Translations under genes and position numbers: made by a program
The notes under the pieces: model-generated
What the model was told of the DNA's origin: nothing
The model's input: the letters and a program-made list of their open reading frames with translations, nothing else
Databases searched by the model: none
Shown here: in pieces, positions 8,161 through 15,470 of the stretch
Layout of the letters: each line of letters starts with the position of its first letter
Numbering within the stretch: the stretch's first letter is position 1
Assembly (NCBI GenBank): GCA_964552195.1
Contig: CAZKFM010000019.1
Coordinates: forward strand, 1 to 19,465
Direction of reading: 5' to 3'
Origin: CAZKAP01 sp964552195
Lineage (GTDB): Bacteria > Bacteroidota > Bacteroidia > Flavobacteriales > Flavobacteriaceae
DNA: 19,465 nt

Positions 8161-8186
8161 AAGTAAATGAGATTGCCATTTAGAAT

Positions 8187-9482
8187 CTAGAAATGTTTCT
8201 TGAGACTAACCATCGAAAACCCTTCAGGGACAGGATCTAGCAAGGGCGGAGGGTTAAAAATGCTATCGATAATTTTTCTATGAGCCTCGTCCTGTGCCTC
8301 CTTGGAGAGATTTTGTTGGTATCGATGGCTAACGCCCGAAGGTTTGTGCCCCATTATTTGGTTTAGAAGGATTTCGTTCACGCCCAACTTTCCTCCTGCT
8401 GTGCGAAAAATTGTCCGTGGTGACTTGGTACCTAGTCCCTCAACTCCTATCTCTTTACCAATCCGGCGAAGGACTTTACCGTGCTGACGTCTCTGCTGAT
8501 CATATCGCCCCGATCCTCCCTCGGATAACCAGCTTCCAAATACCCTCTCGGTATCAGGACTGCCCCATCGCTTAATGATGGCCTGTGCCTCAGGTAAAAG
8601 GATATTATCCACCAACCTTCCCCCGCCTCTGTTGCGCAGCTTCGATCGTCTAATTAGTATGCGATCATTTCTTGTATCCTCCCACTTCATATCGGCCATA
8701 TCAATAAGGTCTTGCCCACCAACATAGATCTGAAGTATAAACAAGTCGATAACCTTGTTACCCTGACGAGATCTCAACCTCTTGAGCTCCGGCGCCCCCA
8801 ATGTTGGTTTTTCCTTCCCGTTGGTTGCGATTACCACTTTCAATCCGTCCCAAGGATCCCGGCTCAAGTCGTGAATCAGCTCCCTATGTTTAGCTTCATT
8901 GTATACCGTCCTAAGTGTACGAAGAGTCTTCTGGATCATAATCCCACGCCCTTGGGTGTTTTGGCGCTTGTAGTGCTCGTATTCCTTGAGCTTGGCATAG
9001 GTTATGTCGTTGAGGTCAAGATCCGGGTTAAATTTTTGCAATTCCCGGATAAGCTCTGAGAAGTGTTTGGTGGACATCCCCACTACTTGCTTTTCGGATA
9101 TAATCGTCTCCACGAAGGGGATTAAAGGCTGGTCTCTAATATTTTTAAGGCGGTTTAATTCCTTCTCGAGAACTTTTATACGCTCGGCCTTATCGAAGCC
9201 TTGATGCTCCGGCGCACCATTGCGGATGGTTTCAATAGCATTTTCCCAGTCCATCCCGTTACTATCCGCATACTTGCCCCTCCCCTCGTAAACCTTCAAT
9301 CTACCCACCAGATCAGATGTCTCTTTTAGTTTCTTTGTTGATGAGTAGTGCCCTGTTGAGATGAATATCTGCTGGCCTTGGCTATTCACCTGCAGTCGTA
9401 CAGCATAACCCCGTTTTGACTTATAACGAGTATCCACCGAGAGGCTCATTTTATACCGCATTTTCTTGCATGTTTTTCGCAT
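8187..9482 (-). CDS. Tyrosine recombinase / integrase, Bacteroidota type
   Basis: 431 residues if translated from 9482. It has an N-terminal arm-binding-like region, a SAM-like core-binding domain (about 118-215) and a C-terminal catalytic domain (about 225-395). Visible residues are Lys281 (RRSKLRN), Arg356 in K-S-P-R, His379 in GHK and nucleophile Tyr388 in HRYQQ. At the first conserved arginine position the protein has Gln257 (VGGQDL), and Lys353 replaces the usual His of HxxR. Loss of the first arginine is known in the CTnDOT integrase. Starts at 9461 or 9449 (M-S-L-S-V-D) are also possible, since a promoter-like TATGTTTC directly abuts the first ATG. It lies about 100 bp past the 3' end of tRNA-Val, a common integration target. 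No matching second att copy was seen in the window. Confidence 0.88.
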   Translation of the reverse strand: MRKTCKKMRYKMSLSVDTRYKSKRGYAVRLQVNSQGQQIFISTGHYSSTKKLKETSDLVGRLKVYEGRGKYADSNGMDWENAIETIRNGAPEHQGFDKAERIKVLEKELNRLKNIRDQPLIPFVETIISEKQVVGMSTKHFSELIRELQKFNPDLDLNDITYAKLKEYEHYKRQNTQGRGIMIQKTLRTLRTVYNEAKHRELIHDLSRDPWDGLKVVIATNGKEKPTLGAPELKRLRSRQGNKVIDLFILQIYVGGQDLIDMADMKWEDTRNDRILIRRSKLRNRGGGRLVDNILLPEAQAIIKRWGSPDTERVFGSWLSEGGSGRYDQQRRQHGKVLRRIGKEIGVEGLGTKSPRTIFRTAGGKLGVNEILLNQIMGHKPSGVSHRYQQNLSKEAQDEAHRKIIDSIFNPPPLLDPVPEGFSMVSLKKHF

Positions 9483-9510
9483 GAAACATACGGATAATGT
9501 TCAAAAATAA

Positions 9511-9556
9511 GGAAAAAGGAACGCCAACAATGTCCTTGAAAGGACACTGTTGGCGT
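9511..9556 (-). terminator. Rho-independent terminator of tRNA-Val
   Basis: A long stem, ACGCCAACAATGTCCTT (9521-9537) with its complement at 9540-9556 (one G-U pair in the minus-strand RNA), followed on that strand by TCCTTTTTCC. It sits 24 nt after the tRNA 3' end and ends the tRNA transcript before the recombinase gene. Confidence 0.85.
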
Positions 9557-9579
9557 TGTAACGTGTTGATTTACCAATG

Positions 9580-9654
9580 TGGGCCCTACTGGGTTCGAAC
9601 CAGTGACCCCCTGCTTGTAAGGCAGGTGCTCTGAACCAGCTGAGCTAAGAGCCC
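9580..9654 (-). tRNA. tRNA-Val (anticodon UAC)
   Basis: On the minus strand the acceptor arm GGGCTCT (9654-9648) pairs with AGGGCCC, with discriminator A at 9580. The D-arm TTAGCTCAGCTGGTT, the anticodon stem CCTGC/GCAGG around loop CTTACAA (anticodon TAC) and the T-loop GGTTCGAACCC are all standard. CCA is not encoded, as is usual in Bacteroidota. It lies 143 bp after folC with its own promoter and terminator. Confidence 0.97.
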
Positions 9655-9673
9655 TTGAATTATAAAGGGAGTG

Positions 9674-9706
9674 CAAATATAAGGTCAAGTTTCAACCTAC
9701 CAAAAA
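9674..9706 (-). promoter_or_regulatory. Bacteroidota housekeeping promoter of tRNA-Val
   Basis: On the minus strand TTTTTG (9706-9701), a 19-nt spacer, then TATATTTG (9681-9674) matches the Bacteroidota -33/-7 consensus (TTTG, about 19 nt, TAnnTTTG). The start point would be near 9667, leaving a leader of about 12 nt before the mature tRNA. Confidence 0.75.
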
Positions 9707-9797
9707 GAAAATGCAATAGGGCTTTAAAAGCTGCAACTGCACCCCTGGCTTTGGGCGCGGCACACTACCGCTTAAAACCGATCGATAGGAATAGGGA

Positions 9798-11072
9798 TTA
9801 CAGGTCGGCCACATCCTCCTCTTCCTGCTTTTCATTCTTCTTCAGGAAACGCAATAGGTCGGCTACCACGAAGGTACTTCCGGAGATCAGTACGAAGTCT
9901 TCTGGGGCAGCGGCTTCCATGGCCGCATCGTAGGCCTTCCCGACCGACATATATCGTTTACCGTGGTACCCGAGTGCTTTGGCCTTGCGCTGCAATTCCA
10001 ATACGGGCATGGCGCGTTCCACGCTGGGTTCGACGAAGTAGTAGGTGGCGTCCTCGGGCCAGAAGGGGGCAACGCGCTCCAAGTCCTTGTCCTTTACTAC
10101 TCCCAGGACCACATGCAGTTTCTTGTAGTACATGTCGAACATCTGATCCTTGATGGCTTTCCAGCCGTCCTGGTTATGGGCGGTATCGCAGACCACCATG
10201 GGATGAGAACCCAATACTTCCCAGCGGCCCCTCAGTCCGGTATTCTGCACCACGAGCTGCAGGCCGTCGCGTATGTCCTTTTCCTTAAGTTTTAATTCGG
10301 GTAACCATTCCAGAACGGCCCTGACGCCTGCCTGATTCTTGTGCTGATAATTGCCGAGCAGGTCGGTTGCGTAATAGGAATGCGGATCGTCGGAAGCAAA
10401 TAGGATGGGGGAACGCATGCGGGCCGCATACAGTTCGAATATCCGATCGATGCCCGGCTGACGTTCGCTGATCACCACTGGGGTTTCCGGCTTGATGATG
10501 CCGGCCTTCTCCATGGCGATCTTAGGTAGGGTATTCCCAAGTATGTTCATATGGTCCCAACCGATATAGGTAATCAGGCAGATGCGCGGCTGAATCACAT
10601 TGGTAGAGTCCAGTCGCCCTCCCAGGCCGGTTTCGATTACACCCCAGTCGATCCCGCTGTCCGCGAAATACTTAAACGCCATGGCCACGGTGAGCTCAAA
10701 GAAAGACAGCTGATGATGGCGGATATACTCTTCATTGCGATGTATGAAGTCCTGTACATACTCCTTGGGAACCCGGTGTCCGTTTACCAGTATCCGTTCC
10801 CGGAAAGTAAGCAAGTGGGGGGAGGTGTAAAGGCCAGTCTTGTAACCGGCTTCGGCCAGTATGGAAGCCAGCATATGGCAACTGCTACCCTTGCCGTTGG
10901 TACCCGCGACATGTATGGACTTAAAGGATTTCTCGGGATTACCCAGATAGGCAAGGAAATCCCGGATGGGATCCAACTTGTGGGAATAGGCCTGGGGTCC
11001 CTTGTTCTGGTACATGGGAAGCTGCTTATACAGCCAAGCGATGGTTTCCTTATAGGACTTCGGACTAGCCAT
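9798..11072 (-). CDS. folC: Bifunctional folylpolyglutamate synthase / dihydrofolate synthase
   Basis: 424 residues, close to the family's usual length. It joins glutamate to dihydropteroate or folates with ATP in the cytoplasm. Visible motifs: P-loop HVAGTNGKGS at 54-63, YTSPHL near 82-87, ETGLGGRLDSTNV at 147-159, WDH at 172-174 with MEKAGIIK near 187-194, and in the C-terminal Mur-ligase domain GLRGRWE at 279-285 and DTAHN at 296-300. A short acidic tail ends the protein. It follows exbD on the same strand after 149 nt; only a weak promoter candidate (TATCTTTA near 11125-11132) was seen in the gap, so cotranscription is possible. Confidence 0.96.
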   Translation of the reverse strand: MASPKSYKETIAWLYKQLPMYQNKGPQAYSHKLDPIRDFLAYLGNPEKSFKSIHVAGTNGKGSSCHMLASILAEAGYKTGLYTSPHLLTFRERILVNGHRVPKEYVQDFIHRNEEYIRHHQLSFFELTVAMAFKYFADSGIDWGVIETGLGGRLDSTNVIQPRICLITYIGWDHMNILGNTLPKIAMEKAGIIKPETPVVISERQPGIDRIFELYAARMRSPILFASDDPHSYYATDLLGNYQHKNQAGVRAVLEWLPELKLKEKDIRDGLQLVVQNTGLRGRWEVLGSHPMVVCDTAHNQDGWKAIKDQMFDMYYKKLHVVLGVVKDKDLERVAPFWPEDATYYFVEPSVERAMPVLELQRKAKALGYHGKRYMSVGKAYDAAMEAAAPEDFVLISGSTFVVADLLRFLKKNEKQEEEDVADL

Positions 11073-11221
11073 ATGATACGGATTTCAGGGGGAATCCACG
11101 GGTCGGTATACTCCCGACACTCGTAGCGATAAAGATACCCTCAAAATCTGTTTCCGCTTATGAGATTTGTCAGATTAAAGAAGAGAAAGATGAAATATTT
11201 AAGGTTCTGCCGGTGCGATTC

Positions 11222-11608
11222 CTAGTGGGGCCGAACGGCCAGGATCACCTTGTACTGGTTCTGATTGGCGATCTCCATCACTTTAACCGCTTCCTTGATA
11301 GCGATGTTTTCCTCGGCCCTGAGGAGTATGGTAGGCTCTTCCTGATCCTCCAGCGCCTTGCGGAGTTCGATTTCCAGATATTGACTGTTGATCTCCTGTC
11401 CATCCACAAAAAACCTTAGATTTTCGTCTATGGTAACCGTAACCTTCTGCTTACGAGTAGACTTCCCTTTGGCCTCCGGGAGCGACACATCCAGCGCATT
11501 GGGCACGTTGGAGGTCAGCATAAAGAAGACCAGGAGCAGGAACACCACGTCGGTCATCGAAGACATGTTGAATTCCGGACTGATCTTGTTTCTTCCTTTG
11601 AGTTTCAC
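11222..11608 (-). CDS. exbD: ExbD/TolR-type energy-transducing membrane protein
   Basis: 128 residues. A short cytoplasmic N-terminus leads to one membrane helix (about 19-35) carrying the essential proton-path Asp20 in S-M-T-D-V-V-F-L-L-L-V-F-F. The periplasmic domain (about 40-128) is of ExbD/TolR type. With ExbB it converts proton-motive force into mechanical energy for TonB (or TolA-like) partners. The gene follows exbB with a 39-nt gap, the standard order. No TonB gene adjoins; the next gene is folC. Confidence 0.93.
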   Translation of the reverse strand: MKLKGRNKISPEFNMSSMTDVVFLLLVFFMLTSNVPNALDVSLPEAKGKSTRKQKVTVTIDENLRFFVDGQEINSQYLEIELRKALEDQEEPTILLRAEENIAIKEAVKVMEIANQNQYKVILAVRPH

Positions 11609-11647
11609 ATCGTTCTATTTGGAATGAAGCCTGCGGAAAGCCTCAGT

Positions 11648-12307
11648 TCACATGGGTTCGTTAATCAGGTCGAGGAAATCTACGGCATTGGCCTCCATCT
11701 GGTGTACGACCTTCTCGGTACGGATCACCAGGTGGTTGTAACCCACGTAAGCGATGATACCTACAATCAGACCCGCCACGGTGGTGGTCATGGCCGTGTA
11801 AATGCCCGCAGCCAGGGCTCCCATCTCGGCCTGTCCTCCACTGGTGGCCATTTGGTGAAAGGCCAGAATCATCCCGATTACCGTTCCGAGGAAGCCAATC
11901 ATGGGTGCGGCTCCGGCAACGGTGGCGATAATATTTACGTTCTTCTCCAGCTTGTACACCTGCAGCGTCCCCGCATTCTCTATGGCCGTATTGATGTCCT
12001 CCAATGGACTGCCGATGCGCGCCACCCCTTTTTCGATCAGTCGTGCCACGGGTGAATCGGTATCCTCGCAGAGTTTGCGGGCCTCCTTAAGCCTCTTGGT
12101 GGTCACGTATTCCCTGATTTTAGCCATGAATTCAGGATCGACCACGGTGGCCGCCTTAACGGCTATCAAGCGTTCGAAGTATATAAAGAGAGCGACAAAC
12201 AGAAGGACAAAGAGGATCAGTATAATGACGATACTCACGGTTCCGCCGGAGAGTATGAGGTCGATAATCGAGAGGCCCTGTGCGGCTCCCGTTTCTTCAA
12301 TCTGCAT
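11648..12307 (-). CDS. exbB: ExbB/TolQ/MotA-type proton channel protein
   Basis: 219 residues with three predicted membrane segments, about 22-44, 124-150 and 164-190. The second carries the conserved APMIGFLGTVIGM block (134-146) and the third TAMTTTVAGLIVG (171-183), whose small and threonine residues line the channel in this family. The large cytoplasmic loop between segments 1 and 2 is typical. It forms the inner-membrane motor with ExbD, encoded 39 nt downstream. A palindrome-rich block lies about 45-75 bp upstream of its start, within a 184-bp gap after nhaD, suggesting a separate promoter. Confidence 0.93.
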   Translation of the reverse strand: MQIEETGAAQGLSIIDLILSGGTVSIVIILILFVLLFVALFIYFERLIAVKAATVVDPEFMAKIREYVTTKRLKEARKLCEDTDSPVARLIEKGVARIGSPLEDINTAIENAGTLQVYKLEKNVNIIATVAGAAPMIGFLGTVIGMILAFHQMATSGGQAEMGALAAGIYTAMTTTVAGLIVGIIAYVGYNHLVIRTEKVVHQMEANAVDFLDLINEPM

Positions 12308-12350
12308 AACTTAGAGTCGTTAGTTGAGCTTTAAAAGCAGTGCTTACTTA

Positions 12351-12380
12351 TAACGTAACGTATATACGTTGGATAACGTA
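12351..12380. promoter_or_regulatory. AACGT-rich palindromic block upstream of exbB, candidate operator
   Basis: A perfect 14-bp palindrome AACGTATATACGTT at 12357-12370 is flanked by more copies of the same half-site (TAACGT at 12351-12356, ATAACGTA at 12373-12380). Such a cluster fits binding of a dimeric regulator near the exbB promoter. The regulator is unknown. Confidence 0.4.
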
Positions 12381-12491
12381 CACTTAGATTTTCCAACGAA
12401 GGTACCTCAAAGAAAATTATTGGACTGCACTGTAAACCAGACCTAATATACCTACATACCTTTAAGACACCTCCATGCGTGGCCGGGTACA

Positions 12492-13820
12492 TTAGAAGAT
12501 AAAATCCCTCATAGCGACAAACACCAGGGCCCCTGCAACGAATCCGACCAGGGCCAGCCAGGCGATCTTGCGCAGGTACCAGAAGAAGTCGATGCGCTCC
12601 ATGCCCATGGCCACCACACCTGCCGCGGAACCGATAATCAGCATGCTACCTCCCGTACCGGCAGAATAGGCAATGAAATGCCATAGCGGATGGTTGGTAC
12701 CCTCAGAGAACATACCCATACTGGCGGCAACCAAGGGCACGTTGTCAATAATGGCCGAAAAAACGCCCAACAGCATAACTACGATATCTGTGTTCGGTAT
12801 GGCTTCGTTCATGGCCCCGGCATACTTAAAGAGTATACCCAGAGACTCCAATGCCGCAACCGCCATCAATATCCCCAGGAAGAACAGTATACTCGGGAGC
12901 TCGATACCCGCCAGGGCACGATGCACCGGACCGTGATGGGAGGCCTCTTTGCTTTCCAGGGAGAAGGTGGATAAGGATATCTTCCAACTACTGAAAATTT
13001 CGGCAAAAGTGGCTACTACTGCTAGTGAGAGCATCATGCCCACATACGGAGGCAGGTGAGTTATTGTCTTGAAGAAAGGTACGAATACAATCATCCCCAA
13101 CCCCAGAAACAGCATACGGGAACTGTATTTGGAAGTCTTCTCATTATCATCTGCTACAATCTCATCCACATTCCCCTGAAACACCTTGAAGAAAGATACC
13201 AGTATGGTGGGCACCAGCATACACACAATGGAGGGAAGCAATACCCGCATGACAAGAGAGCCTGCATCCACCTTCTCGGCGATCCACAGCATGGTCGTGG
13301 TCACATCCCCTATGGGCGACCAGGCTCCTCCGGCATTGGCGTTGATCACGATTAAACCGGCAAACCACAGTCGGGTCTCGCGATCCTTGATCACCTTCTG
13401 CAGTATAGTAATCAGTACGATCGTTGCCGTCAGGTTGTCAATGATGGCCGACAATATAAAGGCCAGTATGGAAAAAATCCAGAGCAATTTGACCTTGCTC
13501 CGGGTCTTGATATATCCCTTAATGGTCGCAAACCCATTGAAGTAGTCGATCATCTCCACGATGGTCATGGCCCCAATCAGGAATATTAAGATTTCAGCGG
13601 TCTTACCCAGGTGATGCAGTAGGATTTCGTCTATGTGGGTTTCCTCAAGTTCTTTGAGCTCCGCATTCACCTCGAAAACGGGCAGGTGGTTGATGGCGAT
13701 CACGGCCCAGAGCAGGGCCATCATCCCGAGAGCGGGGATGAGTTTGTCAATCTTGAAGGTGTGTTCCAGGGTAATCTGCAGGTAGCCCAACAGGAAGATA
13801 ATAATGACTATGGTTTCCAT
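12492..13820 (-). CDS. nhaD: NhaD-type Na+/H+ antiporter
   Basis: 442 residues, strongly hydrophobic, about 11-13 membrane segments, ion-transporter superfamily fold. It shows the inverted-duplication signature of the family: SAIIDNLTATI at 124-134 and SAIIDNVPLVAA at 355-366, each carrying the Asp-Asn likely to bind cations. The loops NANAGGAWSPIGDVTT (160-175) and SAGTGGSMLIIGSAAG (386-401) form the matching second motifs. The role is sodium (and lithium) extrusion in exchange for protons, typical of marine and alkaline habitats. It is transcribed divergently from the acyl-CoA dehydrogenase. A near -7 motif, AATATTTG, lies at 13869-13862. Confidence 0.93.
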   Translation of the reverse strand: METIVIIIFLLGYLQITLEHTFKIDKLIPALGMMALLWAVIAINHLPVFEVNAELKELEETHIDEILLHHLGKTAEILIFLIGAMTIVEMIDYFNGFATIKGYIKTRSKVKLLWIFSILAFILSAIIDNLTATIVLITILQKVIKDRETRLWFAGLIVINANAGGAWSPIGDVTTTMLWIAEKVDAGSLVMRVLLPSIVCMLVPTILVSFFKVFQGNVDEIVADDNEKTSKYSSRMLFLGLGMIVFVPFFKTITHLPPYVGMMLSLAVVATFAEIFSSWKISLSTFSLESKEASHHGPVHRALAGIELPSILFFLGILMAVAALESLGILFKYAGAMNEAIPNTDIVVMLLGVFSAIIDNVPLVAASMGMFSEGTNHPLWHFIAYSAGTGGSMLIIGSAAGVVAMGMERIDFFWYLRKIAWLALVGFVAGALVFVAMRDFIF

Positions 13821-14124
13821 ATGTACTCGTTAGGTGTTGACAACGGATAACCCGACACGTGCAAATATTGGCTCAAAAAAAATCCTTCTGAAACGCTATA
13901 TCATTGACAATAAAGCAGGAAGGAAAAATTACAACACCGAAACCACTCGGATATAAACCATTGTTAGTCTAAATATAGCAACTCCGTCAATTCGAAACCA
14001 AATTAAGCGCGCGATTTGAGGGGACTTACTTACTCGGAGCGTCCTTTCGGGCTCGCCAAAAATTCAGGGGTAAACGCTGTCCTATTGCTATATTTGCCAC
14101 AAGCAATTTATTAAAAAAATATCC
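13821..14124. other. Divergent promoter region, nhaD and acyl-CoA dehydrogenase
   Basis: 304 bp with no convincing gene. It holds the nhaD upstream region with an AATATTTG near-consensus site on the minus strand (13869-13862) and the dehydrogenase promoter TATATTTG on the plus strand (14089-14096). No clear terminator or RNA structure was seen. Confidence 0.5.
14089..14096 (+). promoter_or_regulatory. -7 element of the acyl-CoA dehydrogenase promoter
   Basis: TATATTTG is an exact TAnnTTTG match. The expected -33 TTTG is poorly preserved. The start point would be near 14103, giving a leader of about 22 nt. Instead of a Shine-Dalgarno site there is an A-rich stretch (ttaaaaaaatatcc) before the ATG at 14125, common in Bacteroidota. 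Confidence 0.55.
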
Positions 14125-15288
14125 ATGGAACTGACCACTACCTCCCTGGTCACGGAGCTGAGCGAGGAGCATCGAATGGTGCAGCAGGCGGCTCGCGACT
14201 TCGCGCGAAACGAACTCCTTCCGGGAGTCATTGAAAGGGACGATCAACAGCGTTTCCCAACGGAGGAAATCAAGAAAATTGGGGAACTGGGCTTCATGGG
14301 GATCATGGTCGACCCTTCCCTAGGAGGAAGTGGGATGGACACCCTCTCCTATGTGCTAATGATGGAAGAACTGTCCAAGATCGATGCTTCGGCTTCTGTG
14401 ATCGTATCCGTACAGAACTCCCTGGTATGCTGGGGCCTGGAGGCATTCGGTACCCCAGAACAGAAGGAAAAGTACCTGCGACCGCTGGCCCAGGGGGAAA
14501 CCTTAGGTTCCTTTTGCCTGTCCGAGCCCGAGGCCGGCAGCGACGCCACCTCACAAAAGACCACGGCCAAAGACATGGGCGATCACTACATCCTGAATGG
14601 GACCAAAAATTGGATCACCAACGGGAATAGCGCCTCCGTTTATTTGGTAATGGCCCAGACCGACCCGGAAAAAGGACACAAGGGCATCAATGCCCTGATC
14701 GTGGAACGCGATATGCCGGGCTTCGAGGTCGGACCCAAGGAATCCAAATTGGGCATACGCGGAAGTGATACGCATTCCCTGATCTTTAACGACGTTAAGG
14801 TGCCTAAAGAAAACCGCATTGGAGAAGATGGCTTCGGCTTTAAATTCGCGATGAAGGTACTTTCCGGAGGACGCATAGGTATAGCCGCCCAGGCCCTGGG
14901 GATTGCCGCAGGGGCTTACGAAATGGCTTTGAAATACTCCAAGGAACGCAGGTCCTTCGGAACCGAGATTGCCAACCACCAAGCTATTGCTTTCAAGCTG
15001 GCCGAGATGTACACCATGATACAGGCGGCACGTCACCTGGTGTATCAGTCCGCTTTAGACAAGGATCTCGGGCGCAATTACGATCTGTCCAGTGCCGTAG
15101 CCAAGTACTACGCCTCACAGGTGGCCATGGAAGTCACCGTGGAGGCTGTACAGATACACGGAGGCAACGGTTATGTGAAGGAATACCATGTCGAACGCCT
15201 GATGCGCGATGCCAAGATCACCCAGATCTACGAGGGTACCACGGAGATTCAGAAGATCGTCATCTCGAGGCACATCCTCAAGGATTAA
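14125..15288 (+). CDS. Acyl-CoA dehydrogenase, short/medium-chain type
   Basis: 387 residues, the normal length of soluble FAD-dependent acyl-CoA dehydrogenases. All three domains are visible: the N-terminal helical domain (1-125), the FAD/substrate beta domain with CLSEPEAGSDATSQKT (131-146) and WITNG (163-167), and the C-terminal helical domain with RRSFGTEIANHQAI (275-288). QIHGGNGYVKEY lies at 343-354, and likely catalytic base Glu370 in QIYEGTTEIQ. It oxidises acyl-CoA to 2-enoyl-CoA and passes electrons to ETF. The Glu position near the C-terminus suits butyryl-CoA-like or 2-methyl-branched relatives rather than isovaleryl-CoA dehydrogenase; the exact chain length is not readable. Monocistronic, divergent from nhaD. 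Confidence 0.94.
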   Translation: MELTTTSLVTELSEEHRMVQQAARDFARNELLPGVIERDDQQRFPTEEIKKIGELGFMGIMVDPSLGGSGMDTLSYVLMMEELSKIDASASVIVSVQNSLVCWGLEAFGTPEQKEKYLRPLAQGETLGSFCLSEPEAGSDATSQKTTAKDMGDHYILNGTKNWITNGNSASVYLVMAQTDPEKGHKGINALIVERDMPGFEVGPKESKLGIRGSDTHSLIFNDVKVPKENRIGEDGFGFKFAMKVLSGGRIGIAAQALGIAAGAYEMALKYSKERRSFGTEIANHQAIAFKLAEMYTMIQAARHLVYQSALDKDLGRNYDLSSAVAKYYASQVAMEVTVEAVQIHGGNGYVKEYHVERLMRDAKITQIYEGTTEIQKIVISRHILKD

Positions 15289-15402
15289 GGATCAGACCTG
15301 AGATTAGCCTTTCGCGCACACAACGGAACGACACCAAATATGGTGGAATTCGCTGCTTATGCCCTTCTCTTAGATAAGCCGGCAGCCTTCTCTCTCTGGC
15401 AT

Positions 15403-15440
15403 AAAAAAGCCCTGAAGTGTGCGCTGCTCGACTTCAGGGC
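15403..15440 (-). terminator. Rho-independent terminator of the downstream beta-helix gene
   Basis: A perfect 10-bp stem, GCCCTGAAGT at 15409-15418 with ACTTCAGGGC at 15431-15440 and a 12-nt loop, followed on the minus strand by TTTTTT (15408-15403). It lies about 30 nt after the stop of the 578-residue gene. Confidence 0.9.
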
Positions 15441-15470
15441 CAACCCTAAACAAATCTACAATAACGATTC

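Larger units (their letters stand above)
7841..8186. other. Scar region between IS and recombinase
   Basis: No intact large gene. It holds a small palindrome TCAGCT-TT-AGCTGA at 7880-7893, a decayed plus-strand coding fragment ending at 8052, and a short minus-strand frame starting at 8160. The two coding-like fragments run on opposite strands and overlap around 8017-8052, which suggests a recombination junction near there. Confidence 0.4.

Noticed and set aside
9446..9688. 80-residue minus-strand frame across tRNA-Val
   Set aside because: It is the well-known false ORF produced by translating a tRNA gene, and it also crosses the tRNA terminator.
14551..15036. 161-residue minus-strand frame
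   Set aside because: It is a shadow of the complete acyl-CoA dehydrogenase on the plus strand.
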